Positions 1-5,359 are shown, counted from the first letter of the stretch. The stretch: 5,520 nucleotides of DNA from CAYWWY01 sp964580185 (GCA_964580185.1 CAZOJQ010000065.1:1-5520); one strand, 5' to 3'. Translations and numbers: made by a program. Notes: generated by a model not told the origin, from the letters alone.

Positions 1-326
1 GGCGCAATCGTTCCGGCGCTCATGGAGAGGGCGATGACCTTTTTCATCGATGATGACAGTTTCTTTTTGAACTTGTTGATGATCGTCATGATTGCGAAGA
101 CTTCCATCAAGGCGATGACGCCTAGGGTGATCCAGGGATTGGGGTTTTCGATGACCAGCATCAGTAAGTAACCGGCCAAAATGAGCTGGAGGGTCATGCG
201 GATGGAGGAGAGGATGATTTCCTTTTCTTTTCCGATCTTGCGGGTTTTGACAATTGCCAAGACGATCAAGACAAAGATGTAGGCGGCCGCTACCTGCCAT
301 ACCCCCAGATCGATGATGCCGTTCAT
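1..326 (-). CDS. fetB: FetB-like (UPF0014/YbbM) ABC transporter permease, N-terminal part, runs off left edge
   Basis: Translating the minus strand from the ATG at 324-326 gives 108 uninterrupted residues starting MNGIIDLGVWQVAAAY and ending SMSAGTIAP at the window edge. About three hydrophobic segments are visible (roughly residues 4-26, 38-60 and 64-85), followed by a basic stretch FKKK and the start of a fourth. The motif RMTLQLILAGYLL and the order of features match the UPF0014 family, whose members are about 250-260 residues; E. coli FetB is the inner-membrane half of an iron exporter. The ATG overlaps the TGA stop of the upstream ATPase gene by four bases (ATGA), so translation is probably coupled and the two proteins form one transporter. 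Family assignment is by recognition of the sequence pattern. The substrate (iron or another metal) is inferred from the family only. The C-terminal half lies outside the window. Confidence 0.85.
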   Translation of the reverse strand, partial: MNGIIDLGVWQVAAAYIFVLIVLAIVKTRKIGKEKEIILSSIRMTLQLILAGYLLMLVIENPNPWITLGVIALMEVFAIMTIINKFKKKLSSSMKKVIALSMSAGTIA

Positions 327-964
327 GGATTGCCCCTTGTTCCATTGGAGATGTTGATCACTTCATCGGAATAGGTTTCTGCAAGCTTTCGGGAATGGGT
401 GACCAGGATGATGGTTTTCTTTCGATCGCGCACAGAGGCGATCAGCATTTGGATGATCATCTCTCCAGTGATGTCATCCAATGCCGATGATGGTTCATCC
501 AGGAGGAATACGGGCGGATCCAACAGGAGAATGCGCGCAAGCGACAGGCGTTGCTTTTCTCCGCCGGAGAGGGTTTTTGCTGGGTTATCCAGGGGTTTTT
601 TCAGGGAGACCTGTTCCATTGATTGGCGCAACAACTCATCGGACGGAATCGGTTTTTCTTGAAACCGGATGCCGGCCAATAGGTTTTCTCGAATGGTTCC
701 GTCAAATACGACCGGACTTTGAGACAGCATCACGACATTTCTGCGGTGCGCTACTGGATCGATCGTTCCCAGATCGATCCCATGATAATACACCGTTCCG
801 TGGGTGGGAGAGCTCATTTTGTTCAGCAGGCGCAAGATCGTTGTTTTTCCGCCCCCGCTCTCTCCAACCAAGGTGGTGGTTTTGCCGGATTCAAAGGCAA
901 GGTATGGGATGCGCAAGAAGTCCTGAACGCGTACATCCACGAGCTTGAATAAGGGTTCGCTCAT
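323..964 (-). CDS. fetA: FetA-like ABC transporter ATP-binding protein
   Basis: This 213-residue protein is a complete ABC ATPase that would sit on the cytoplasmic side and power the adjacent permease. All core motifs are present in order: Walker A GESGGGKTT (34-42), Q-loop SQSP (Q82), signature LSGGEKQR (132-139), Walker B VFLLDEP (152-158, with D156 and E157) followed by a SSALD D-loop, and H-loop THS (H190). The length fits the short FetA/YbbL group (E. coli FetA is about 225 residues). The start is fixed by a GGAGGG ribosome binding site at 971-976, six bases before the ATG at 962-964. The gene overlaps the permease start by four bases, which supports a two-gene operon. Many ABC ATPases share these motifs, so the FetA name rests mainly on the UPF0014 partner. 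By analogy it may export iron and help resist oxidative stress; that role is not shown by the sequence. Confidence 0.88.
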   Translation of the reverse strand: MSEPLFKLVDVRVQDFLRIPYLAFESGKTTTLVGESGGGKTTILRLLNKMSSPTHGTVYYHGIDLGTIDPVAHRRNVVMLSQSPVVFDGTIRENLLAGIRFQEKPIPSDELLRQSMEQVSLKKPLDNPAKTLSGGEKQRLSLARILLLDPPVFLLDEPSSALDDITGEMIIQMLIASVRDRKKTIILVTHSRKLAETYSDEVINISNGTRGNP

Positions 965-984
965 TGTTGGCCCTCCGATTTTCG

Positions 985-1015
985 ATTATACCACAACCGG
1001 GTTCTCATATCTCAA
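985..1015 (-). promoter_or_regulatory. Probable promoter of the fetA-fetB operon
   Basis: On the minus strand the sequence TGGTATAAT (993 down to 985) is an extended -10 box. A weak -35 candidate, TTGAGA, lies at 1010-1015 with a long 19-base spacer, so recognition probably leans on the extended -10. Transcription would start near 978, leaving a very short leader directly before the GGAGGG site at 971-976. The same 11 bases, TGTGGTATAAT, recur in the promoter of the ATPase gene at 3729-3739. The end of an IS lies only 31 bases upstream of the -10 box. Confidence 0.6.
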
Positions 1016-1021
1016 GGCGAA

Positions 1022-1079
1022 TTGCCTCATAAAAAAAGTACCCCAAATAGGGTTAATGCCTCATAATTAAAAAGTACCC
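1022..1079 (+). repeat. Left end of the decayed IS: two terminal repeat copies
   Basis: Copy 1 (1022-1044) starts TTGCCTCATAAAAAAAGTAC and continues CCC. Copy 2 (1056-1079) starts ATGCCTCATAATTAAAAAGT and continues ACCC. A third, inverted core, ATGAGGCAA, lies at 1093-1101 over the transposase promoter. These are probable transposase binding sites. Their position over the promoter would also allow transposase to repress its own gene. Confidence 0.8.
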
Positions 1080-1125
1080 GAGATAGGATATAATGAGGCA
1101 AGAGGAACCAGAGTCAAAAAGGAGG
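1067..1125 (+). promoter_or_regulatory. Promoter and ribosome binding site of the decayed transposase
   Basis: A perfect TATAAT -10 box lies at 1089-1094, with a weak -35 candidate TTAAAA at 1067-1072 (16-base spacer) inside the terminal repeat. A strong site, AAAAAGGAGG, is at 1116-1125, eight bases before the ATG at 1134. The ATG at 1093 lies inside the -10 box, so it cannot be the translated start of this transcript. Confidence 0.6.
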
Positions 1126-1133
1126 ACGGTACC

Positions 1134-2020
1134 ATGGGGGAAAAAAAAACACATGGGGGCAAGACAAGAAGTAGCAGATAAGATTGCAAAGAGATATCGG
1201 GAAAGCAAAGATAAGGCAACCAAAAGTCATATTTTGAACGAGTTTGTCGAAGTAACCGGGTATAATCGTCATTACGCAGCAAGGAAACTTCGTACAGAAC
1301 ATTTGAAGGTTCGAGAGTCGAAAGGCACACAAAAGAAGCATCGCAGAGTCAAAGGTTCCAAAGGAAGAAAACCGGTCTATGACAACCGCATACGATCACT
1401 TGTAGAGACGATCTGGGAGCTTATGGATTATTCGTGCGGGAAACGATTGGCCTCTATGATGGAGGAGGTAGTCGACAATCTGGATCGCCATGGCAAACTT
1501 GCGCTCACGAGCGAAGATCACGCGCTGTTAATGCAAATCAGCCCATCTACGATCGATAGAATGCTTTCAGTGCCCCGAAAGGAGAACGGATACAAAGGAA
1601 GATCCCATACACAGCATGGCGCTTTGCTCAAAGAAGCGATCAGGATCCGTACCTTTGCCGATTGGGTGGAACACCGTCCAGGGTTTGTGGAGATTGATCT
1701 GGTGAGTCTTGAAGGGGGTCAAGCATCCGGCGCCTTATTCTTTACTTTGAACATGGTGGATGTGAATACGGGATGGGTGTCTATGCAAGCCATCAAAAAC
1801 AAGGGCCAACAGGCTACAGTGGAAGCGATAGAAGAACTTCGTCGAAGACTCCGCTTGGATCTCTCAGGAGAAAAAAGAAGAGCTCCGCTCTCAACACGAA
1901 GCTCTTGATATCATGGATGTCCATGAAACTATACAAACTCATCTCGATGCATTATACCAAATCCAAAAGAAAAAAAGAAAGGAGGCTTTCCCCAAAGAGG
2001 TTCTCCTTCATACCCCTTGA
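1134..2020 (+). pseudogene. DDE (rve-type) transposase, disrupted by internal deletion and frame changes
   Basis: The main open frame is clear from the ATG at 1153 (MGARQEVADKIAKRY). It has an N-terminal helix-turn-helix-like region containing VTGYNRHYAARKL (residues 34-46), then the start of the catalytic fold GFVEIDLVSLEGG, where D182 is the first catalytic Asp. It ends in EAIEELRRRL near 1849. From there the natural continuation is in another frame, 1847-2020, reading SAWISQEKKEELRSQHEALD and ending KEVLLHTP with TGA at 2018-2020. Related proteins have about 130-200 residues between these points, including the D-N-G-S-E-F segment with the second Asp and the catalytic Glu; none of this is present. 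The gene therefore has an internal deletion of the catalytic core plus a frame change. A strong ribosome binding site points to the ATG at 1134, which is out of frame with 1153 and separated from it by nine A's (1141-1149). The family was identified from motifs only. Confidence 0.8.
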
Positions 2021-2021
2021 G

Positions 2022-2078
2022 GTACTTTTCTTTTATGAGGCAATAGGGTACTTTCGGGTACTTTTAATTATGAGGCAT
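2022..2078 (-). repeat. Right end of the decayed IS: two terminal repeat copies
   Basis: The inner copy (2022-2043) reads GTACTTTTCTTTTATGAGGC then AA. The outer copy (2056-2078) reads GGGTACTTTTAATTATGAGG then CAT. They are inverted relative to the left-end copies. The outer right copy matches the inner left copy except for one A in the A-run. The inner right copy resembles the outer left copy, sharing TTGCCTCATAAAA and AAAGTACC when read inverted. The inner copy begins one base after the TGA stop (2018-2020) of the transposase tail. Confidence 0.8.
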
Positions 2079-2094
2079 CACGGGTGATCTTAAC

Positions 2095-3318
2095 TCATAA
2101 CGTGCATGGAAGGAACAACAATTCCAGCATGAGCTGTAAGCCTTTGGAATAGGTGCATTTGGAAGAGCCAAAGCTCTGAATATCCAAAGGAGCACCTATA
2201 GCAACCATTACAGATAAATATGCTACAGCAATCCGAATTGCATCGAATGTTCTCCATATTTCAATCTTTTTTTGGTGGATTTTGAGGATCTCCAACAGGT
2301 CATTGAAAACCTGACAAATAATGGTAATCAGGATCAAATAGTGGATTTGACCCGCTTCTGAGCGGATTTGACACCGGCTCAAGGACAGATTCTGCTTTGC
2401 GAACTTGAAAAAAGTCTCTATGGACCATTTCAGGGAATAATATTGGATAATCATTTTGGCGGAGAGCTTTGTATCGGAGCAGATCAGAATTGCTCTTGGT
2501 TTGCCTTCGAGTTCTGTCACAACCAGCTTGACGGGGATGCGGATAGACTTAACATTTGCCAGATACGAGTGGTATTTGATTGTATTCCCATTGACAATCA
2601 CAGATCGATTCATTTTTGCCAATGACTTGAGCTTCTTGGCCTTGATTGTTTCTCCTGCTACCTGGAGAATCAGATTGTCTTTTACCTGGCCGATAAACTC
2701 CGAATCAAACCAATTCTTGCATGCTTCAATCAAGATCGAGTTGGTATACCAGCTATCCGCAATCACCAAAGACTTTCGCACCTCATTGTCTCTGAGCCAG
2801 GATATAGACATATCGAGCTTTGAATCATAGGACTCCGAGGGATCTTTGGAAGACTTTGCAAATTGCATGTCCAAGGGCTGGAAGGTGTTGCCGTTCATCT
2901 GTCCGATGGTCAATATGCACTGGCCATGGACATACCTGTTTTCGCAATGGTCATACTGTTTGAAAGCAAAGGGAATCTTTTTGCCTCGCCTTTTGATGAG
3001 TGTGTCGTCCATAATCAAGATCTGACGGAACTGATCCACTTCTTCTGGACTCCCGGTGATGCAGTTTCTCAACCGAGATAACACCGTGGCTTTCATTGCG
3101 TTCCAGAAGGAGTCATACGCGCTCATAAACCGAGTCAGGGTTGTACGGAAAATCTCATTGCTTTCATTCGATGCGACCGCGTTGATGCTTGTGTGGGGAT
3201 TTGCCAGAAATCCTTGGACAAGGATCAGGAGGTTTTTTAGATAGAAGTATTCGATCCTATCGAAAATCATTCCAAATTTTCTCTTGACAATCTCCTCAAT
3301 TCGTGGCACAATATACAT
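2095..3318 (-). CDS. IS4-superfamily DDE transposase
   Basis: The enzyme would excise and insert its own IS by DDE chemistry. The open frame extends to an ATG at 3334-3336 (413 residues), but the better start is the ATG at 3316-3318 (407 residues, MYIVPRIEEIVKRKF). AAAGGAG at 3326-3332 stands seven bases before that start and would lie inside the coding sequence if the longer start were used. Numbered from the longer start, the catalytic residues are in MDDTLIKRRGKK (D110/D111), VIADSWYTN (D194) and YSLKWSIETFFKFAK. The last matches the IS4-type Y-(2)-R-(3)-E-(6)-K signature with Lys in place of Arg (Y300, K303, E307, K314). No frameshift or internal stop is seen, so the gene may be active. 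It converges on the decayed transposase and leaves 74 bases between the two stops. Confidence 0.88.
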   Translation of the reverse strand: MYIVPRIEEIVKRKFGMIFDRIEYFYLKNLLILVQGFLANPHTSINAVASNESNEIFRTTLTRFMSAYDSFWNAMKATVLSRLRNCITGSPEEVDQFRQILIMDDTLIKRRGKKIPFAFKQYDHCENRYVHGQCILTIGQMNGNTFQPLDMQFAKSSKDPSESYDSKLDMSISWLRDNEVRKSLVIADSWYTNSILIEACKNWFDSEFIGQVKDNLILQVAGETIKAKKLKSLAKMNRSVIVNGNTIKYHSYLANVKSIRIPVKLVVTELEGKPRAILICSDTKLSAKMIIQYYSLKWSIETFFKFAKQNLSLSRCQIRSEAGQIHYLILITIICQVFNDLLEILKIHQKKIEIWRTFDAIRIAVAYLSVMVAIGAPLDIQSFGSSKCTYSKGLQLMLELLFLPCTL

Positions 3319-3321
3319 GTC

Positions 3322-3380
3322 GGTACTCCTTTCCATTGGATTGAATTTTATCTACAATAAATTATCCAATCCGGAGTACC
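3322..3380 (-). promoter_or_regulatory. Inverted repeat masking the transposase ribosome binding site
   Basis: The arms GGTACTCC (3322-3329) and GGAGTACC (3373-3380) are perfect complements. A second pair, ATTGGAT (3335-3341) and ATCCAAT (3364-3370), extends the stem across a small internal bulge. The loop is about 22 bases. In a minus-strand transcript that starts outside the element, the stem would cover the Shine-Dalgarno AGGAG at 3326-3330. A transcript starting inside the loop, for example from a -10-like TAAAAT at 3345-3350, would lack the upstream arm and stay translatable. This is the known anti-read-through arrangement of IS10 and IS50. Its function here is inferred. Confidence 0.6.
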
Positions 3381-3400
3381 GATTTTCCTATATTTCTTAA

Positions 3401-3621
3401 GAGGACTTCTTTTCAAAGATCTTTTTTCAAAGAAACTTGAGAGTATTCATTCTAAAACTCATATTTGTAGCAATTTATAAAAGCTTCCCAACGATTGCCC
3501 TTGCTGAAATCTCATTTGAAGTGGTGTTTGATCCTACTAGCGACAGTAGTCCTTATGTTTCCATTATTTGTCAGTTTTTCTGGTTTTCGAAATGTCCATG
3601 CGCGTTATGAGATCTTAAGAT
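3401..3621 (+). pseudogene. Degraded remnant of a related IS4-type element (3' part)
   Basis: Two stretches match the transposase gene of the neighbouring IS, in the same order and relative orientation. CCATTATTTGTCAG at 3561-3574 equals the reverse complement of 2311-2324 (14 of 14 bases). TCCATGCGCGTTATGAG at 3595-3611 matches the reverse complement of 2094-2110 at 16 of 17, and is followed by TTAAGAT after three extra bases. Read in one frame they give IICQ and PCAL-stop, against IICQ and PCTL-stop in the intact protein, with the segment between them deleted. The shared TTTGATCCT at 3527-3535 lies 5' of the first match, also in order. That plus-strand frame has no stop from 3401 to 3607. 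Upstream resemblance (GAGGACTTCTTTTCAA at 3401 against GAGACTTTTTTCAA in the gene) is weaker. No start codon or catalytic core remains. Confidence 0.55.
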
Positions 3622-3661
3622 AATGGCAATGTACAATGACGCGCATCAAGAAAGGATGAAA

Positions 3662-3683
3662 GTGAGAATGAACCGATTCTCAC
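3662..3683. repeat. Perfect 8-base inverted repeat
   Basis: GTGAGAAT (3662-3669) and ATTCTCAC (3676-3683) are perfectly complementary around a six-base loop, GAACCG. No T-run follows on the plus strand, and only TTTC follows on the minus strand, so it is a poor intrinsic terminator. It lies about 50 bases upstream of the ATPase promoter. A protein binding site is possible. Nothing else recognisable is seen between 3621 and 3730. Confidence 0.4.
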
Positions 3684-3730
3684 GGAGAGGGTTGGAAAGA
3701 ACTGCATCGGAGATCATTTTGCGAAGAGTG

Positions 3731-3739
3731 TGGTATAAT
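3731..3739 (+). promoter_or_regulatory. Extended -10 promoter of the ATPase gene
   Basis: TGGTATAAT combines a perfect -10 hexamer (3734-3739) with an upstream TG. No good -35 hexamer stands at the usual distance. Transcription would start near 3746, giving a leader of about 47 bases that contains two GGTAATATAC repeats. The 11 bases TGTGGTATAAT are identical to those of the fetA promoter. Confidence 0.6.
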
Positions 3740-3747
3740 ATTCATGT

Positions 3748-3775
3748 CGGTAATATACCGGCTGGTAATATACTG
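3748..3775. promoter_or_regulatory. Tandem GGTAATATAC repeats, candidate operator
   Basis: GGTAATATAC occurs at 3749-3758 and again at 3764-3773, a spacing of 15 bases. The first copy sits in a near-palindrome CGGTA-ATA-TACCG (3748-3760); the second is less symmetric (TGGTA-ATA-TACTG). They lie just downstream of the -10 box, covering the expected transcription start and early leader. A bound dimer there would block transcription, so an operator is the simplest guess. A role as a terminal or attachment repeat of a mobile ATPase gene is an alternative. No copy is seen downstream of the gene. Confidence 0.5.
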
Positions 3776-3792
3776 ATGGGTATGGAGTGATT

Positions 3793-5145
3793 ATGGTGTT
3801 TATCAATCGGACGAAGGAACTGGCATTCTTTGATTCACTCAAAAAGCGCGAAGAGAAGACACTGGTCGTCTTGTACGGGCGTAGGAGAATCGGGAAAACA
3901 ACCCTCATGAAGAAAGTGATGGAGCATGAATCTGAGGTTTTTTACTATTTCATTGAGGTGCAACGCGAAGAAACACTTTTGCGTGACTGGAGCCTGAGGA
4001 TCTCCAAAGGGGTGTATCAAAACTGGTATGACCTCTTTTTTGCACTTTTCTCCCACTATCGTTATGTTATCCTCGATGAGTTTCAAAACCTGTGGCAGAT
4101 CTATCCTGGGATCTATTCATCCTTTCAGCATGCCTGGGATGATTGTAAGAATCGGTGTATGCTTGTCGTGCTCGGTTCTTATGTGGGGATGATGAAGCGG
4201 CTGTTTCAGGATGAAAAGCTGCCTTTGTTCGGTAGAAACGATCATATGCTCAATCTTCAGCCGTTCCCTTTGAGAGATGCTCTGGGGTTTTTGCAGAAGT
4301 CTGGATATGGTCTGGAGGAAGCGCTTGAGGTCTTTTTTCTTGTGGGGGGCATTCCCAAGTACCTGTTGGCTTTTCAGGAGTACGCTCCCTTGAAAGAAAA
4401 GCTCTATGCGCTCTTTGTCGATCCTTTTTCGCCTTTTCGTGAAGAAACAAAACACCTGTTGATCCAGGAGTTCGGTAGTGAGCACCGTTCATACGCCTCT
4501 TTGCTCGGCGCGATTGCGGGAGGGAGACGCTCTTTATCGGAAATCCAGTCTTTGTCAGGTATGCCTGCCACTTCCATTCCAAAATACCTTCAGGAGCTGG
4601 AACAGGAATATGCGATGGTGCGTCGTTCTTCATCGATTCTTCCCAAAAAGCAAAGGGAGCGGAAGTACCATATCGTAGATCCGCTGTACCATTTTCATTT
4701 TCATTTTCTGGAACAGTTTCGGTCAGAGTTCGAGTTTGATCCGCAGGCAGGATACGAGAAAGCATTTCCGTTTCTTTCCAACATCTTTGGAATGCGCTGG
4801 GAAGAGGTGTGTATGCAGTGGATGCGAGAAAACCCAGACCGCCTGCCCTTTACTCCCAGTTCCATGGGAAGAAGCTGGGGGAAAGTTCCTGGTAGGAAAG
4901 GGGAAAGTTTTGAGATCGATGTGGTGGCCATGGATGAAGCGCATATCCTTTTTGGAGAATGCAAATGGACACAGAAGAAGATGGGCATCCATGACCTGAA
5001 CCGTCTCCGGGAGAAGGTATCGAGATTGTCATTCCACCAGGAGCAGCAGTTCTTTGTCCTTTTCTCGAAAAGCGGGTTCCATTCGGAATTAAAGAAGCTT
5101 GAAAGCGATTCTGTCTTGCTGTTTACACCCGGCTCCCTTTTTTGA
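3793..5145 (+). CDS. Archaeal-type AAA+ ATPase with C-terminal DUF234 (PD-(D/E)XK-like) domain
   Basis: A 450-residue protein, complete and of normal family length. The start is taken as the ATG at 3793, with GGAG at 3784-3787 five bases before it; a GTG two codons upstream (3787) is possible but would overlap that site. The N-terminal FINRTKELAFF is the usual opening of this family. Walker A GRRRIGKTT spans residues 29-37, Walker B YVILDEFQ 91-98 (D95, E96), a sensor-like VVLGSYVG 125-132, and the family motif GGIPKY 185-190. Residues of about 232-275 look like a winged helix. The C-terminal DUF234 region has DPLYHFHFHF (296-305), then EID (D376) and GECK (E389, K391), the acidic-E-x-K pattern of the PD-(D/E)XK nuclease fold. 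It has no signal peptide and is probably cytoplasmic. The cellular role of the family is not established. It stands alone in its own transcription unit and may be a mobile or defence-type gene. Confidence 0.85.
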   Translation: MVFINRTKELAFFDSLKKREEKTLVVLYGRRRIGKTTLMKKVMEHESEVFYYFIEVQREETLLRDWSLRISKGVYQNWYDLFFALFSHYRYVILDEFQNLWQIYPGIYSSFQHAWDDCKNRCMLVVLGSYVGMMKRLFQDEKLPLFGRNDHMLNLQPFPLRDALGFLQKSGYGLEEALEVFFLVGGIPKYLLAFQEYAPLKEKLYALFVDPFSPFREETKHLLIQEFGSEHRSYASLLGAIAGGRRSLSEIQSLSGMPATSIPKYLQELEQEYAMVRRSSSILPKKQRERKYHIVDPLYHFHFHFLEQFRSEFEFDPQAGYEKAFPFLSNIFGMRWEEVCMQWMRENPDRLPFTPSSMGRSWGKVPGRKGESFEIDVVAMDEAHILFGECKWTQKKMGIHDLNRLREKVSRLSFHQEQQFFVLFSKSGFHSELKKLESDSVLLFTPGSLF

Positions 5146-5149
5146 GGGT

Positions 5150-5359
5150 TGGCATTTTTACGGAAGATTACAGGAGGCAAGACCAGAGACAAGGAATAAA
5201 TGCACAGGTGATCGGAAACAGGACAACCCTTATGGCAAGAAAAAGATCCAGTTCCTTGAACATGTGAATGAAGTCGAGCTGATCGCGCTGCATGCGAGCC
5301 TGAAACAGAAAACCCGCGCAGTAGTGATTACGGACCTTCAGATGTTCCCGGATGCATAG
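5150..5359 (+). pseudogene. Coding-looking fragment without a start codon
   Basis: A plus-strand frame ending with TAG at 5357-5359 contains KKIQFLEHVNEVELIALHAS followed by LKQKTRAVVITDLQMFPDA. From about 5225 its codons are rich in G/C at third positions and look like real coding sequence. No ATG or GTG occurs in this frame between the ATPase stop and the coding-looking part. The first in-frame ATG upstream (5099) lies inside the ATPase gene in another frame. AGGAGG occurs at 5172-5177 but leads to no in-frame start. The best reading is the 3' end of a broken gene, family unknown. Positions 5360-5420 hold nothing I can recognise. Confidence 0.3.

Larger units (their letters stand above)
1022..2078 (+). 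mobile_element. Decayed insertion sequence with doubled terminal repeats
   Basis: About 1.06 kb bounded by inverted repeats built on the core TGCCTCATAA...AAAGTACC. Each end has two copies: left at 1022-1044 and 1056-1079, right at 2022-2043 and 2056-2078. Inside is one disrupted DDE (rve-type) transposase gene on the plus strand. The outer left and outer right repeats are not each other's best match; the left inner pairs best with the right outer copy. The true left terminus could therefore be 1022 or 1056. I see no target-site duplication: the left flank ends GGCGAA and the right flank starts CACGGGTGAT. The element is too short for an active copy of this transposase family and is judged non-autonomous. 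I cannot name its ISfinder family with certainty; it resembles the ISNCY / ISTde1-like integrase-type transposases. Confidence 0.8.
2087..3402 (-). mobile_element. IS4-superfamily insertion sequence, apparently complete
   Basis: About 1.3 kb containing one transposase gene on the minus strand. The termini are not sharply defined. The left edge reads GATCTTAACTCATAACG from 2087, and the right edge read inverted is CTCTTAAGAAATATAGG from 3402. They share only TCTTAA plus scattered bases, so this is a weak inverted repeat. The left boundary is supported by a second copy of that end at 3595-3621. No target-site duplication is visible. The element abuts the decayed IS with only about 8 bases between their ends. 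Confidence 0.6.
3623..3790 (+). other. Short open frame of 55 codons before the ATPase gene, doubtful
   Basis: The frame runs from the ATG at 3623 (MAMYNDAHQERMKVRMNRF) to a TGA at 3788-3790, two bases before the ATPase ATG at 3793. That spacing would suit translational coupling. Against it, there is no clear ribosome binding site before 3623, and the only good promoter (3731-3739) lies inside the frame. Part of its peptide, GNIPAGNILM, simply reflects the DNA repeat at 3749-3773. I do not recognise a family. It may be a chance frame. Confidence 0.15.

Noticed and set aside
399..952. Three plus-strand open frames opposite the ABC ATPase gene
   Set aside because: They are shadows of the minus-strand gene, which has all the ABC motifs. 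They lack recognisable domains or convincing ribosome binding sites.
1093..1152. ATG at 1093 as the transposase start
   Set aside because: It lies within the TATAAT -10 box and the inverted repeat core, upstream of the expected transcription start. The ribosome binding site at 1116-1125 points elsewhere.
1773..2087. 104-codon plus-strand frame at the end of the decayed IS
   Set aside because: The recognisable transposase tail is in a different frame (1847-2020). This frame runs into the terminal repeats and resembles nothing.
2368..3244. Plus-strand frames opposite the IS4-type transposase
   Set aside because: They are shadows of a gene with clear DDE catalytic motifs.
1022..3402. The two ISs as the arms of a composite transposon
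   Set aside because: The ISs are unrelated in ends and transposase, and there is no cargo between them.
3662..3683. Inverted repeat as an intrinsic terminator
   Set aside because: The stem is only 8 bases and mostly A/T-rich at its inner end, and no proper T-run follows on either strand.
3391..3792. CRISPR array or non-coding RNA gene in the long gap
   Set aside because: There are no regularly spaced repeats beyond the two 10-base motifs, and no recognisable RNA fold. Most of the gap is IS remnant.
4117..5192. Minus-strand frames opposite the AAA+ ATPase gene
   Set aside because: They are out-of-frame shadows with no motifs; the plus-strand protein is complete and recognisable.
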